A stretch of DNA of 64,000 nt from Microbotryum silenes-acaulis (taxonomy: Eukaryota > Basidiomycota > Microbotryomycetes > Microbotryales > Microbotryaceae), in contig QPFY01000015.1 in the NCBI GenBank assembly GCA_003665825.1, positions 248,001 to 312,000 of the forward strand, given 5' to 3'. Of the stretch, positions 26,359 through 37,599 are shown in pieces. The notes beneath the pieces are model-generated. The model was not told the origin of the DNA. It made no database searches and was given only the letters and a program-made list of their open reading frames with translations. Positions within the stretch are counted from its first letter, which is position 1; the number at the start of each line of letters is the position of its first letter. A program made the position numbers and the translations under genes.

Positions 26359-27491
26359 CTTCACCACCGTGTGCGATGGGCTTGATGATTGTTGTTCGTT
26401 GCTAGTTCTGAGCATTGCAATAGATACCCCAAGTTATTCTCGACCCATTCCCGTATAATTTCAGGATGAACGAATGACTGCGCCAGCTGTGCTTTCATTC
26501 GGTCCGACTGCCCAGACGGCGGTAGACCTTCTGACAGCGCAAGTTTCGACAACGATGTTCGTTGCCTAAGTCATAAGTTGGAATGGTCTTCCATCATTTG
26601 AGAATCAAGGTTATCGTCATACCATGTGGCAACACGCGTAGCTTTGAGCCAACCAAATGAAAACCAAAGCCCCGCATCAGCCTCCTGTCTTTGATCTCAA
26701 AGACGCCCCCGTGATCCCGATGGAATGCAAGGCCCACTTCAGCAAGTGCTCACTCAACCGAAAGCCCGATACGACCATTAGGATCATCGCTGGAGTCTTA
26801 AAAGACTTTCCCAATGTAACAGTACATCTAAAATACGTTTCTGCAGAGGGACGGGTCCGGGTCTTCCCCCACCCCCTGGCGTACTCTCACCAGCCCGCTC
26901 CTTTACGCTATAATCGACGTGATCCGGCACCTGCATCCTCACCCGAATTGGTTCAGCAGGCCGCATCAACATAATTGGAAGCTCGATCCCTGGTCGCGCA
27001 TCGACTACTTCGTGTGGTTGGAATAAATTGCTCACCTGCTGGTCTCGGGGACGACGGTGTACGATTCAGATCAGATCTCACAAAGGCACGAAAGTAACAG
27101 TTCTGGCCCTGGCTCAACGTTCAATGGGCAACAGCGGTCGACAAGGACGTTCACTGAATCTACGCTGCCAGCGCATGCACAGAACCACCAAAGATGTGAC
27201 ATCAACACGTGAGCACCAACCACCCTTCCTATCTCAGAGTGTTGAAGATTAGGCACAATCGAGGAGGGAGAGAGCGAGAGAGAGAGAATGGAGTAATTTC
27301 GAGTGCGCCGCCGGGCGGACCGACGGAAGCTGTGCCGAGCCGAAGCCGGGGTGGGGCCGCAGCTGGCGGCAGTCGTCGGCAGACGCTCGGCAGGTCTGAC
27401 CACGCTGTCGGCTCTTCACTGCTTGGCTCTAGCCTCTCGTCCCTCCGCCCGCTCTATTGCCCTTCCTTCCACCCCCCCTCCAACATCCCAG
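26359..27491. other. Intergenic, FunK1 3' region and E1-alpha upstream region
   Basis: No gene is supported. A plus-strand frame at about 26850-27026 reads like genuine protein in its last 45 codons (AIIDVIRHLHPHPNWF..., ending DYFVWLE) but has no recognised domain. A GA-rich tract lies at about 27264-27290. C/T-rich DNA precedes the next start. Confidence 0.35.
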
Positions 27492-29446
27492 ATGCTGCCT
27501 CGAGCAAGTCAGGGCCGTGTGCTGGCCTCGGCTGCACGAGCGACACCGCAAGCACCCCGCACTGCCGCTCGACGGAGCGATGCTGGCAGTGACGCCGCGT
27601 CCGTATCGCCCTCATACACCAAAGCATCTTTCTCCACCTCTCGATCCTCGCATCTCTTCCCTCTAACGCACCTCTCCCACTCGCCCGTCTTCCTCGATAA
27701 GGTCGCCTCCCCTGATAGCTCGGGTGTGATCCCCGCTTTTCGTCTGCTCGACGGCCAAGGTCACGTGCTGCCCGAAGTGCCCGAAGAATGGAAGAAGCAA
27801 CTCGAGGAGGTCCCCGAGGAGACTTGGGTCAAGTTGTACAAATCTATGATGTTCCTTCCGGCTCTGGTGAGCACCTGGAGAGTGCCGTGATCGTACTTGG
27901 AAGAGGAAGGATGACTGAAGTCTTTGACTTTTACGTATCAGGACACGATCCTCGCTTCGTCCCAGCGACAGGGCAGGATTTCCTTCTACAGTCAGTTGGG
28001 GGTTATGGTCATTTGATTCAACATTCAACCACTAAGCCGAGCTTTTGTTGTGCGGGAAGTGACATCGTATGGAGAGGAAGGAGCCGTCGTCGGATCCGCG
28101 GCCGCGTGGTCTCCCACCGACGAAGTTTTCGCTCAGTATCGGGGTGCGTGCTGGACTCACGCCTCGCACATTCCGAGAATACGATCTGGCCATCTGATCT
28201 TTCGATCCAATTCACAGAGGTCGGCGTACTCGTATGGCGAGACTATCCGTACGTGCACTCCGTTGGCTCAGACCCCGGACCAGAACTAAATTTTCCCCTC
28301 CTCTCCCATTCTCTTGACGCAGTCTCTCGGACCTTATGGCTCAAGTGTTCTCGACCGTATCCGACAAAGCCTCGAAAGGACGTCAAATGCCCGTCCACTA
28401 CGGATCCCCCGCGCACCACTTCCACACCATTTCCTCCCCCCTGGGCACCCAAATCCCTCAAGCTGCCGGAGCGGCGTACAGCTTGAAGCTCTCTCCTGAA
28501 CGAAAGGGGGATTGCGTCATTTGTTATATGGGTGAGGGCGCGACGAGTGAAGGCGATTTTCATGCTGGGTTCAATATGGCTAGTGTCTTGGGTGGACCGG
28601 TCGTCTTCTTCGTCAGGGTTCGTCTCCGATCTCGGTTGCTTCTAGTGAGGGGTGCCGGTGAACTGATCTCGAGGACTTTGGTGCGCTCGCAGAACAACGG
28701 TTTTGCCATCTCTACACCGGCAGCTCAGCAGTACAAAGGCGACGGCATAGCAGCCCGAGGACCTGGGTATGGGATCGAAACTGTGCGAGGTGAGCGTGCC
28801 AGATCTCGCGCTTGAGTTTTCAAGAATCGAACTGACGCGATCGGGACCTCTTCCACTCTCGAACAGTCGATGGCAATGATCCTTTGGCGGTCTACCTCGC
28901 TTCGAAAGAAGCACGAAGACGTGCAGTCGAAGGTCAAAAGCCGGTTCTCATCGAAGTGAGTAAAGTCAAGCTGTCTTCAAATCACACTGGGTCCTATTAT
29001 CAAGCCGCCTGACCCTCCCCTCCTCTCTTCCTCAAAAGGCTATGAGTTACCGCGTAGGCCACCACTCGACCTCGGACGATTCGAGCGCCTACCGTTCGAC
29101 CGACGACGTCTCCAGCATCAAGAAACTTGATTCTCCCTTGTTCCGTCTCCGTTCCTACCTGGAAGCGAGGAACCTCTGGTCCTCCGAATTGGAAGAAACG
29201 ACCAAGGTCGAACAGAGGAAGAGCATTTTGAGAGCTTATGCGGGGGCGGATAAGGAGAAGAAGCCTGCTTGGGAGGAGATGTTTGGTGGGGTTTACGGCG
29301 ACCGGGAGGATGGTGGATTGGAGAGGCACTTGAAGGAACAGAAGATGGAGGTCAAGAGGCTGATTGGGAAGTGGGGGGAGAGTGATATGTGGAAGAAGGA
29401 TTTGGAGAGGCACGATGGTGGGATCGAAGCGGTCAAGAAGTGGTGA
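27492..29446 (+). CDS. BCKDHA: Branched-chain 2-oxoacid dehydrogenase E1 subunit alpha, mitochondrial
   Basis: This thiamine-diphosphate enzyme decarboxylates the 2-oxoacids of Leu, Ile and Val in the mitochondrial BCKDH complex. Eight exons fit: 27492-27866, 27942-27990, 28060-28143, 28218-28248, 28323-28617, 28693-28789, 28867-28955 and 29039-29446. They sum to 1428 nt, or 475 aa. The first 60 residues are Arg/Ser/Ala-rich with few acids, fitting an import presequence. Family blocks are [46 protein letters not shown] and [16 protein letters not shown]. They continue with the ThDP/metal loop [15 protein letters not shown]...NNGFAISTP and a [18 protein letters not shown] block. The [17 protein letters not shown] phosphorylation-loop region is present with its serines. 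Exon 4 is only 31 nt. Confidence 0.92.
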
Positions 29447-29649
29447 CGAATGTCTTTCGGGTTCGCCGCCAATTATCATGTGCTCGGTAGCTGATGTACG
29501 CTTTGTAATAACGTTTCATGTAACACAACGCTCTAGAAGAGATTCAAACACTACACGTTACCCAGGATTAATGCTTTTCGACATGGCTACACCGGTATCC
29601 TCATTCGCTTTCCGGGCCCATACCCAACCCATTTCTATCACTCGATTCC

Positions 29650-32600
29650 TCATCGTCGTCTGATATCATCCAAGACATCCAAGATAGTCGATGTCGACCA
29701 CGCCTGTGTACGACAACTATCATGACAATAGTTCCCGCCCTCATTCGTCAACTCGGGTAAACCTGCCCACGCATCATCGCGAATATGCTGACGATGCTTG
29801 GCGAGAATTTGGTAGATGTGGTGGTAGGTCAACTTGGGGTCTTGCTTCCCTTCTCCGACCTGGGTGTCGTAGATGAGGTAAGCGCGGAGGAAGAAACCGA
29901 TAGGCCAGACCCATTCGGGTCCTTGGTGGTAGTTCCACCCCTTTGCGATGGAGCGATCGTCGCCGTCGTTACTGTTGTCGTAGTAACCTATGAGCCGCAA
30001 TGGCCACCACATCAGTACGCAGCGTTGGTCGAGATGCAAACAATGTTGACGACTCACCTCGGTAATCCGGATCAGCAGGGTCCAAGGTCTTGACGCCCAA
30101 AGGACCCAACAAGACCTTCTCCGCAATCTTCAACGCCCCTAAAGCGTGTTCAGGATCGAACAATTCAGGCGCGACGGACATAGCGATGGGGAAGTTGCCC
30201 CTCAATTGGTAATCGAACCTCTCGCCCGTCGAACCAACGACATCCTTGTAGATCCCGCGGCGACCGATCAAGTCTGTCTTGATAGCGTACTTGGAGTCGT
30301 CGGACGCGTTCGCGGGGACGTAGAACAGACGCTCAAAGTTGGATTGGATGAGGTCGGCCCATTCAGAGTAAGGCACAATTTGCTTCTTCCCGTCGACCGT
30401 CGCTTCAACGCCCTTATGAGGAAACTTGCCCGCCTTGGAGAGCTCGGCGACCCAACGGAGGGCGGATTTGAGCAGACCAATGATCTCGACAGGGGCACCA
30501 TCGCGCGGCGTTCCGGGCAGGCCCTTGTTGCCCGCCTTGGCACTCTCACCCTAAATGGAGATACAGCATGACGTCGTCAGTGATTGAATTCGACAAGAAG
30601 ATGCAGAAAGGTCTCACCATCTTGTCTTGCCAAGTTCCGCAATTGAAAGCATTGCCTCCATACAAGATCCCCGTCTTCCAATCGACGTCAATATCGATAT
30701 TGAACCCTTGATCGCTCATCTGCATATCCAGATTAGGTCCCGCGTTGTACTCTCGGAAATGGATCCCCTGAGCATGCCGTTGCAAGATCTCTTGTACGAC
30801 ATCGGCGATAGTCGATTCGACGGCGTACGCTCGGGCATCATCATGAGGCACCCAGGTGTCATCGAGGGGGAATCGACGCTTGACGGTATCCTTGAGCAAG
30901 TCGAGGCCGTTCGGTGCCATTTCGACATAGTCCTGTATATTCTGCAACATGAACCAAGGTCCATCGCGACAATTGTAACGAGGCGTCTTGCCGCTGTCGA
31001 GCAAGTTCGGTACGAGACCGTGTTTGACGACGGAGGAGAAGGCAAGGATGTGTTCGCGCGCCTCGGCGAATTGGCCCGTGACGAGGAACAGACCACGCAG
31101 GGAGATGAAGACGTCTCGACCCCACGTACGCGCCCAGCCTGCAGTGAAATGAGGTAGTCCAGCGGCAAGGGAAGGCGTCGTTTTGAACGGGTTCAGACTC
31201 GCCGATCGGACCTGACCCAGCATCTGCACCGACGTGAGCGCGAGTGCAGCAGTAAAGCTCGTGCCTTCCCTAACGAGAGGCGAGAATTGAGCCATGGCGC
31301 GATCGCGTGCGGCCTTGTACGCGACGTTGATGACGAGCGCAAAGTACTTGGGCACGAGGAAAGGCGGCACGACTTTTTTGATGAGCTCGAAGCGCTCCTT
31401 GAACCAAGCGGCAGGCTTTGCAAGTCGGGGCAATTGGTCGACTTGTTTCTCGAGCCTGGCGTGAACATAGTCGAGCGCCCACGTGCCCTGCCGCAGGTGT
31501 GCGCAAAGCGGGTGGCCAAGATCGTTCGTCGCCATGATGTGGTTGAGGGGATGCATCCACCCTTGAAGACCGCAGTACACCAAAGGAGCCATTCCAGGAA
31601 CGGTGTAGACGCCATCACCGCCCACGGCATCTCGCTCTTCTCCATCAGCCCTGTAAAGAACGGAATTGAGGTCCACGAGATCGAGCTCGTCGAAAGCCTC
31701 GACGACGCCCGCGGCACATTGCTCGTCCAGATCTGCCGGAAGGCCTTCCATCCAGGTGGCGAATAATAACACTGACCCAGGAGGGAACGTATCCGGCACC
31801 ACAATCTCCGAGTACGAGTGCCCCGTCGCTTCGTCCCTCTTGCTCGCGACAGGCACGTCCTTGATCTCGGTAACTTCAGCGTCGAGTCCTCGCAAGGTCG
31901 TCGCCGTATCGCGCGCCTTTTCCGACTTGATGTCGATCGTCGCACCCGTGATATACTTGACGTTAGTGCCGTCGAGGCGCATAGGGGAGACGTAGCCACG
32001 TGACTTGTCGTGCGACTTGAAAAAGGCGGTGCGAGTGATAAGGAGGTACCCCTTGTGCGTGACGGGGTTGACGCGATGACATGTGATGTAATCACCCTCT
32101 TGGCTGAAGTGGCCCTCGACAGCTTCGTCTAAGACGGTTTCGGCGTGGAGGTGGTTCAGAACGCGCTTGATGTGTCCGATACCGGCATCCGAGCCAGCTA
32201 ATTCGTAGTGGCGACTGTCGGTCACGACATCGAGGTGATCGGGGTAAAGGTCGTCAAAACCTCGGGTCGACCCAATGGCGGCACGGGCGAAAGTGACAAG
32301 CGCACCCGTCGGCAAGGCATCCTCGGCCGTTCGTTTCGACAGAGGCATCTCGTTGTCGTGCGTGCAATCCATCAAGAAAGCATGAGGCACCGATCCAGCC
32401 AGGGGAACGATGCTGCACTTTCTCGTCTTGCCCTTGTACTCGACTTCGGATTGGACGGTCAGGCAATCGCCGTCCATGGATCCGATTGGTTTCCCGAGAC
32501 CGTACGAGTACAGCAACCCACTCTCTTCCTTGGGGTTATTCGAATTCATCGCCTCGCGCGTCAAACTGCTCAACCCAAGTCGGCAGACGTAGTGAAGATC

Positions 32601-34924
32601 GAGCTCCTGCGAACCCGTGAAGAGCTCGGCGCAGACGTAGAGGTTAGGATTGACGCGTCGAGCCGCATCGAGCAAGTACTCGCCGACGTGGATCGGGGTG
32701 GAGTGCGCGTTGTCGAGACGGAAGCCATGGAACAGACTGGCGAGCGTCTCAGAGTACTCGATCATGTGCTTCCACAACCAAGGGTTGTCCTCCGGTCCGG
32801 AGCCATAGTTGAGCTTGACGCAGTCACCCCACACGATCAGATCTCGACGGATATAGGTCCTCGACTCGGGCCCGGCAAAGTTCTGCAGCGGATCGGCATC
32901 CCAGATCCATCCGTTGTTGGCCAGAGCGAGGGACTTGGGGTCGTGCTTGTCCGTCGCCTTGGACTTGGGCAAGCGCGTGAACAAGGGCTCGACCAACGGC
33001 GACTTTTTGGAGATCTTGCCATACTTGGGTCCATCGGCATCGATGCGGGTGTAGCGGATGCGGCTGCGGGTGTTGGTCAGGATTGCCTTGCGGTCGTCGT
33101 GGTATTGCTCGTATCGCGACACGTTGACGATGTCGAGCACGCGTTGCAATTCCTTGCTGGCTTGCTCGGCCGTGTCCGATCCAGGCTTGGCACCTGTCAG
33201 AGCCGCGATGAAGGTGATCGTGGCGTCTTGATCGACCTTGACGTGGTATCGCGGGCCAAGTTGGTTCCAGTTCTTGGGCAAGCACTTTTTGATGAAGTTC
33301 TCTGCCAACTCGTTGGGCGACATCTCGCCGAGATGCGAGGACGTTCCGTTCGAGCCCGCTTTAGAAGCGGACCAGGCCGAGGTGAAGGCAGCAACTTCTC
33401 GCTCGACATTGATGGCGTAATACTCGTGCAGCTTCAACAAAGGTAGCATTTCTCCCTCCAGAACGACCATGATCGCGTCGAGATCGCCAGCGGACTTGAG
33501 CTCGGTAGGGAGACCTCGTCGCTCCAGAGATTCGGAGAAGGTGATCAACGCTGTGTCAAGTTCGACCGCAGCTTCAAGATGAGGCGAGTTGACGGCGTTG
33601 AAACCTGGAAGAAACAACGTGAATTGGGTCAGCCATAAGCTCCTCGATATTGTGCGTCAAAACCGCCTCTGTCAGACTTACCAGCTTCCGGGTGCTCCTC
33701 GAGCCAGGGCGAGTTGTTGGCGGTGTGGTTCAGCACAACATCGATCATACCCAAGATGCCCCATTCACTCTTGATCCGACCGAGCCATTGGGACATCTCC
33801 TGATTCTTTTGCTCCCTCGTCAATCCCTTCGCGACAAACAGATCGTCGGCGAGTTCAAGCTGGTCGTAGATCGAATAAGGACTATCGGATTCGCCGCGTT
33901 GTTGCAGGGGGATGTAGTGCAAGAGGTTGTAGCCTCGGTCGCGCATGACGTCGAGGTGGGGGACCCAATCCTCCAAGGTGCCCATGAACTTGGACACGAT
34001 CGACTGGATGACAAGTCCGTCGAGAGGGAGGTGGACCTCTTCCTTGGAGATGACGCCACCTGTGCCGGGGGGGAGGACGGTCAACTCTTTGGAGAGGATC
34101 GAGGAGCGGGCGGGGATGGTGAGGATGGGCTCGACAATAAAGTAGCCGGACTCGGCTTTGACTCGTCCAGCTTCGCCATCGTATTCGACGTGGTACTCGA
34201 AGGCACCAGCGGTAGCGATCTGAGGGCCCACTAAGAAGGTCAGTTATGTGTCTCGGTCTCGCGCCACACGAAAAACTTGCTATCCCAGACTAACCTCGAG
34301 ATCAATGCCGAACGGCTTGGAAAAGTCTTGGGGCAGTCTGTCGGGGTCGAAAGTTGCACCAAGATGGGTATGAATCGTGTGTGACGTCTGAACTGGGACC
34401 TACTTTGTCTGGTGAAGCTTTGTCCTCTCGTACTGGGATCCGTCGATGGGGAAGTTGGTGTAGAGCGAGCCATTGCGCGAGGCGGAGGTGCCGGCCTCGA
34501 TGTAGATGCGCAGGATGTAAGGTGCTACAGGTGGGGGCAAGCGCAGGAGCTGCGGTGGTGGACGAGGTCGAGGAAAGGCCGAGACCGGGGGCGGAGACAG
34601 GGCGCGGGCCGAGAGCGAGCAAGCGCGATCGGGTATCGATGACGATCCGGGCGCTCCGATCAGCCCAGCATCGCGCAGGGAGAACGCATCCCGAGGGGCA
34701 GCGAGAGCGAGTAAAGAGAGGACAAGGTGTCAGCTATGCGTGAAAGAACGCGTTCGATTTCATGGACTAACGGTCTTGGCTTTGGAAGGTGATCCGTCGT
34801 CCTGGAGCGTGACGGCGTACACGGTCAAGCGCTCGTCCGAGTCCGACTGGATCGATTCTTTGGCCTGTCGAATCGGTGCTGACGAGGACTGGGACGAGCC
34901 ATACTTGGTCGTGTTGTTGACCAT
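29650..34924 (-). CDS. GDB1: Glycogen debranching enzyme (4-alpha-glucanotransferase / amylo-alpha-1,6-glucosidase)
   Basis: The bifunctional enzyme removes glycogen branches: one domain transfers maltosaccharides and the other hydrolyses the remaining alpha-1,6 glucose. Seven exons fit: 34924-34772, 34549-34404, 34337-34291, 34230-33682, 33604-30618, 30550-30058 and 29987-29650. They sum to 4713 nt, or 1570 aa. The N-terminal blocks are RLTVYAVTLQDDG, ILRIYIEAGTSASRNGSLYTN and GAFEYHVEYDG. The GH13-like transferase has GYNLLHYIPLQQRG, GMIDVVLNHTANNSPWL, GFRLDNAHSTPIHV and VCAELFTGSQELD. The GH133 glucosidase has GWARTWGRDVFISLRGL and the C-terminal GPEWVWPIGFFLRAYL. The 3' end of exon 3 uses a weak donor (GTCTGG), chosen because the stronger GTTAGT four bases earlier breaks the frame. 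All other splice sites are ordinary. Confidence 0.92.
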
Positions 34925-35545
34925 GCTGAGCGAGCAAGGGAGAGGGAAGCACGCACGCCAAACGAGCCAAGAGCGGATCAAGGCTGGGCAGTCAGCACGA
35001 TACAAATGCAAGAACGAGAAGAGCGATCCGCTACTGCTCCGCTCAGATCGTCCATCGCCTTGCGCGCGAGCGTGTTCATCCCGAACAGGCAGCGCGCACG
35101 ACGTCATGCTGAGTGTGCCGAGCTTTTTATCGCAGCTCCGGATCCGAGCCCCGCTCCGTGAGTGTGTGCAGCGATCATTCACATGATCGGCGATGGAACT
35201 TTACGTGGGGAGTTGTCATACTGTGCACTCCAAGCAAAGGTTACTTAGACAGCCGTGTTATTTCTTCGCAAAATCATCCCGATATATCGATCCCGAGTCC
35301 GTGCCTTCATGGCAGACTCCGGCTTTATTCTCGCTGTTTTTTTGAGGCGATTCAGATCTACACATCCGTGTCCCCCGTTCTGGGCGGGGGCGATTCGAAG
35401 CAGAGTAAGCAGTGGGGCCGTGGGGCTTCAACGAGCAGCTTCCGTCCCAGAGCACGTGACCTTCGACTCTGCGCACCTCGCGCACCATCGTCCTCGCTTA
35501 TAACCCTTCCGCCGCTAGCCCCTCGGACCACCAGTTTCTACACCC
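34925..35545. promoter_or_regulatory. Divergent promoter region between GDB1 and GatA
   Basis: About 620 bp separate two divergently transcribed genes. The segment holds T-rich patches (near 35337-35345) and a CACGTGACC near 35455, which includes a CACGTG E-box of the kind bound by fungal bHLH factors. This is a motif match only, not proof of use. Confidence 0.4.
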
Positions 35546-37477
35546 ATGGCCCTCCCGCGTGAGCTAGCGCAACTTGTCGAACTAGCCCATCGGACGAACC
35601 CAACCTGGCGCGCTTATACGTCCTTGCTCTCGCTCAAAGGTTCGTCGCCCTCGGCTTCCCCACGAAGCAGACATCTTCCCGCTTGCATGCCCATCACTGA
35701 CCTTTCCGTGGCCTTTGCCCCAGATGCGACACAAGCATTTCAATCCCTTCCTCAACAAGGAAAACTTCACGGCCACGCCATCGCCGTGAAAGACCTCTTC
35801 TGCACGTGCGAATTCCCCACCACCGCTTCGAGTCGTTTCCTCCAACGTTCGTTCAAAGGAACGCTGGTTCACATAGGCTTGGGGTTCGTACTGATGGGGT
35901 CTCGTCTTATTGGGTACAGACTATGCTTCCCCTATCGAGGCGACGGTCGTGAGTCGGCTCAAGGCGCAGGGGGGTTTGATTCTTGGGAAAGCCAACATGG
36001 ACGAATTTGGGATGGGGTGAGGACGATGACCCGACACTCTACTGAGGAATCCACACCTGATCAGTCATGCTTGGTACCCTCAGCTCGGCCAACATTCATT
36101 CGCATTTCGGCCCGACGCTCAATCCGTCCGGTCCCGATACCAGCTCGGCGACGGGGACAGCAGCTCGGGTGGCAGGAGGCAGTTCGGGAGGTTCAGCCGC
36201 AGCAGTGGCGGCCGGGATAGCCCGGATGTAAGTCAAATCCCTGAGAGATATTATCCTCCCCCTTCATACCTGCTGACCCCCTCCTTGCTCCCCACAGAGC
36301 CCTCGCCTCCGACACAGGAGGGTCGACTCGACTCCCCGCAGCCTACTGCGGCGTCGTCGGCTTCAAGCCTTCGTATGGGCTCCTGTCCAGATGGGGCATG
36401 ATTGCGTATGCGAGTAGCCTCGATTGTGTTGGGATTATGGCGAAGGAGGTTGAGGATGTACAGACGACGTTTGGTGAGGCCGTTTGACAGTATTCGATTG
36501 ACCCCGAGTCGCTCGAGGCGCTAATGAGAATAAAAATCTTGTTCGCTTCGCGGTATAGACGTCCTGCAAGCTCACGACCCTAAAGATCCCACATCCACAC
36601 CCCAAGACGTCCGACTACGCATCACCGACCGAACGAACTCCTTACCATCACGATGGAAAGAAGGCGATCTGACAGGCCTACGAATCGGAGTACCCGCCGT
36701 AAGAACCCCTCCCACTCCTCACCAAAACCTCCGCACTGACTCTGTCCAACCTCACTTCTTCAGGACTACTTCCTCTCCGAGCTATCCCCCTCCGTTCTAC
36801 CTCCTCTACGTCGCGCACTCCAAGCTCTGCAGAACAGGGGTGCAATTCTGCGCAGTATCTCCCTTCCTTGGACCCCCTCAGCCTTGAGCGCGTACTACGT
36901 CCTCGCCTCCGCCGAGGCGTCGTCCAACCTAGCACGATTCGATGGGATACGCTTCGGTACACGCTCAGATCCACCTTCCATTACCGGACCTGGCGTATCG
37001 AATTCCCTTCTATATGCATCCTCAAGATCCTCCGGGTTCGGGAAAGAAGTTCAAAAACGTCTCTTATTAGGGACCTACGCTCTGACGGCCGAAGCATTCG
37101 ATAATTACTTCTTACAAGCCCAACGTGTGAGGCGATTGATCCGGGAGGAGTTCGATCGGACGTTCAGGCGAAGCTCCGTTTTGACCAACGCCGGGGAAGA
37201 GGACGGGGAAGCTAATGAAGAAAGTGTGGATCTCTTGCTTTACCCTTCGGCCATCTCCACCGCGCCTCTCCTTTCCGCCGTCGAGGGTGATGATGTATCA
37301 GGCTACGTCCAAGATGTCCTCAACGTACCCGCATCATTGGCGGGTCTCCCCGCAATCTCCGTTCCCTTTGGAAGGTCACAGGAGGATGGTTGGCCTGTAG
37401 GCATTCAGCTTGCTGGTCAGTGGGGTGAGGATGCGCTTGTTTTGGATGTGGCGAAGCTGCTTCAGGAGGAGGCGTAA
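35546..37477 (+). CDS. HER2: Glutamyl-tRNA(Gln) amidotransferase subunit A (GatA/HER2), mitochondrial
   Basis: GatA is the amidase subunit of the mitochondrial complex that converts Glu-tRNA(Gln) to Gln-tRNA(Gln). Seven exons fit: 35546-35639, 35724-35846, 35920-36016, 36084-36227, 36298-36473, 36559-36698 and 36764-37477. They sum to 1488 nt, or 495 aa. The amidase-signature triad is complete. The Lys is in IAVKDLF, the cis-Ser is in [14 protein letters not shown], and the nucleophile Ser is in [29 protein letters not shown] and [22 protein letters not shown] are typical GatA blocks. The N-terminus [18 protein letters not shown] is short and weakly presequence-like. Other amidase-family enzymes share the triad, but the DEFGMG and SRWG blocks favour GatA. 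Confidence 0.9.
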
Positions 37478-37599
37478 AAGTTCATTTTCGTGGTATCCGT
37501 CGTTCATGAAGCATTGCAAATAGAATGCGAAACAAAAGGAGAGAAATTGTAATATTTCGTACACAGTTTCACATCGCGCGAACTTCACAGTACTATCCT

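Noticed and set aside
29447..29649. Extra exon or small gene between E1-alpha and GDB1
   Set aside because: The 200-bp gap between two stop codons shows no conserved frame; it fits two overlapping or abutting 3' UTRs.
32208..33446. Plus-strand open frame of 412 codons opposite glycogen debranching enzyme
   Set aside because: Antisense shadow of the long GDB1 exon; no motif and no introns or neighbours supporting it.
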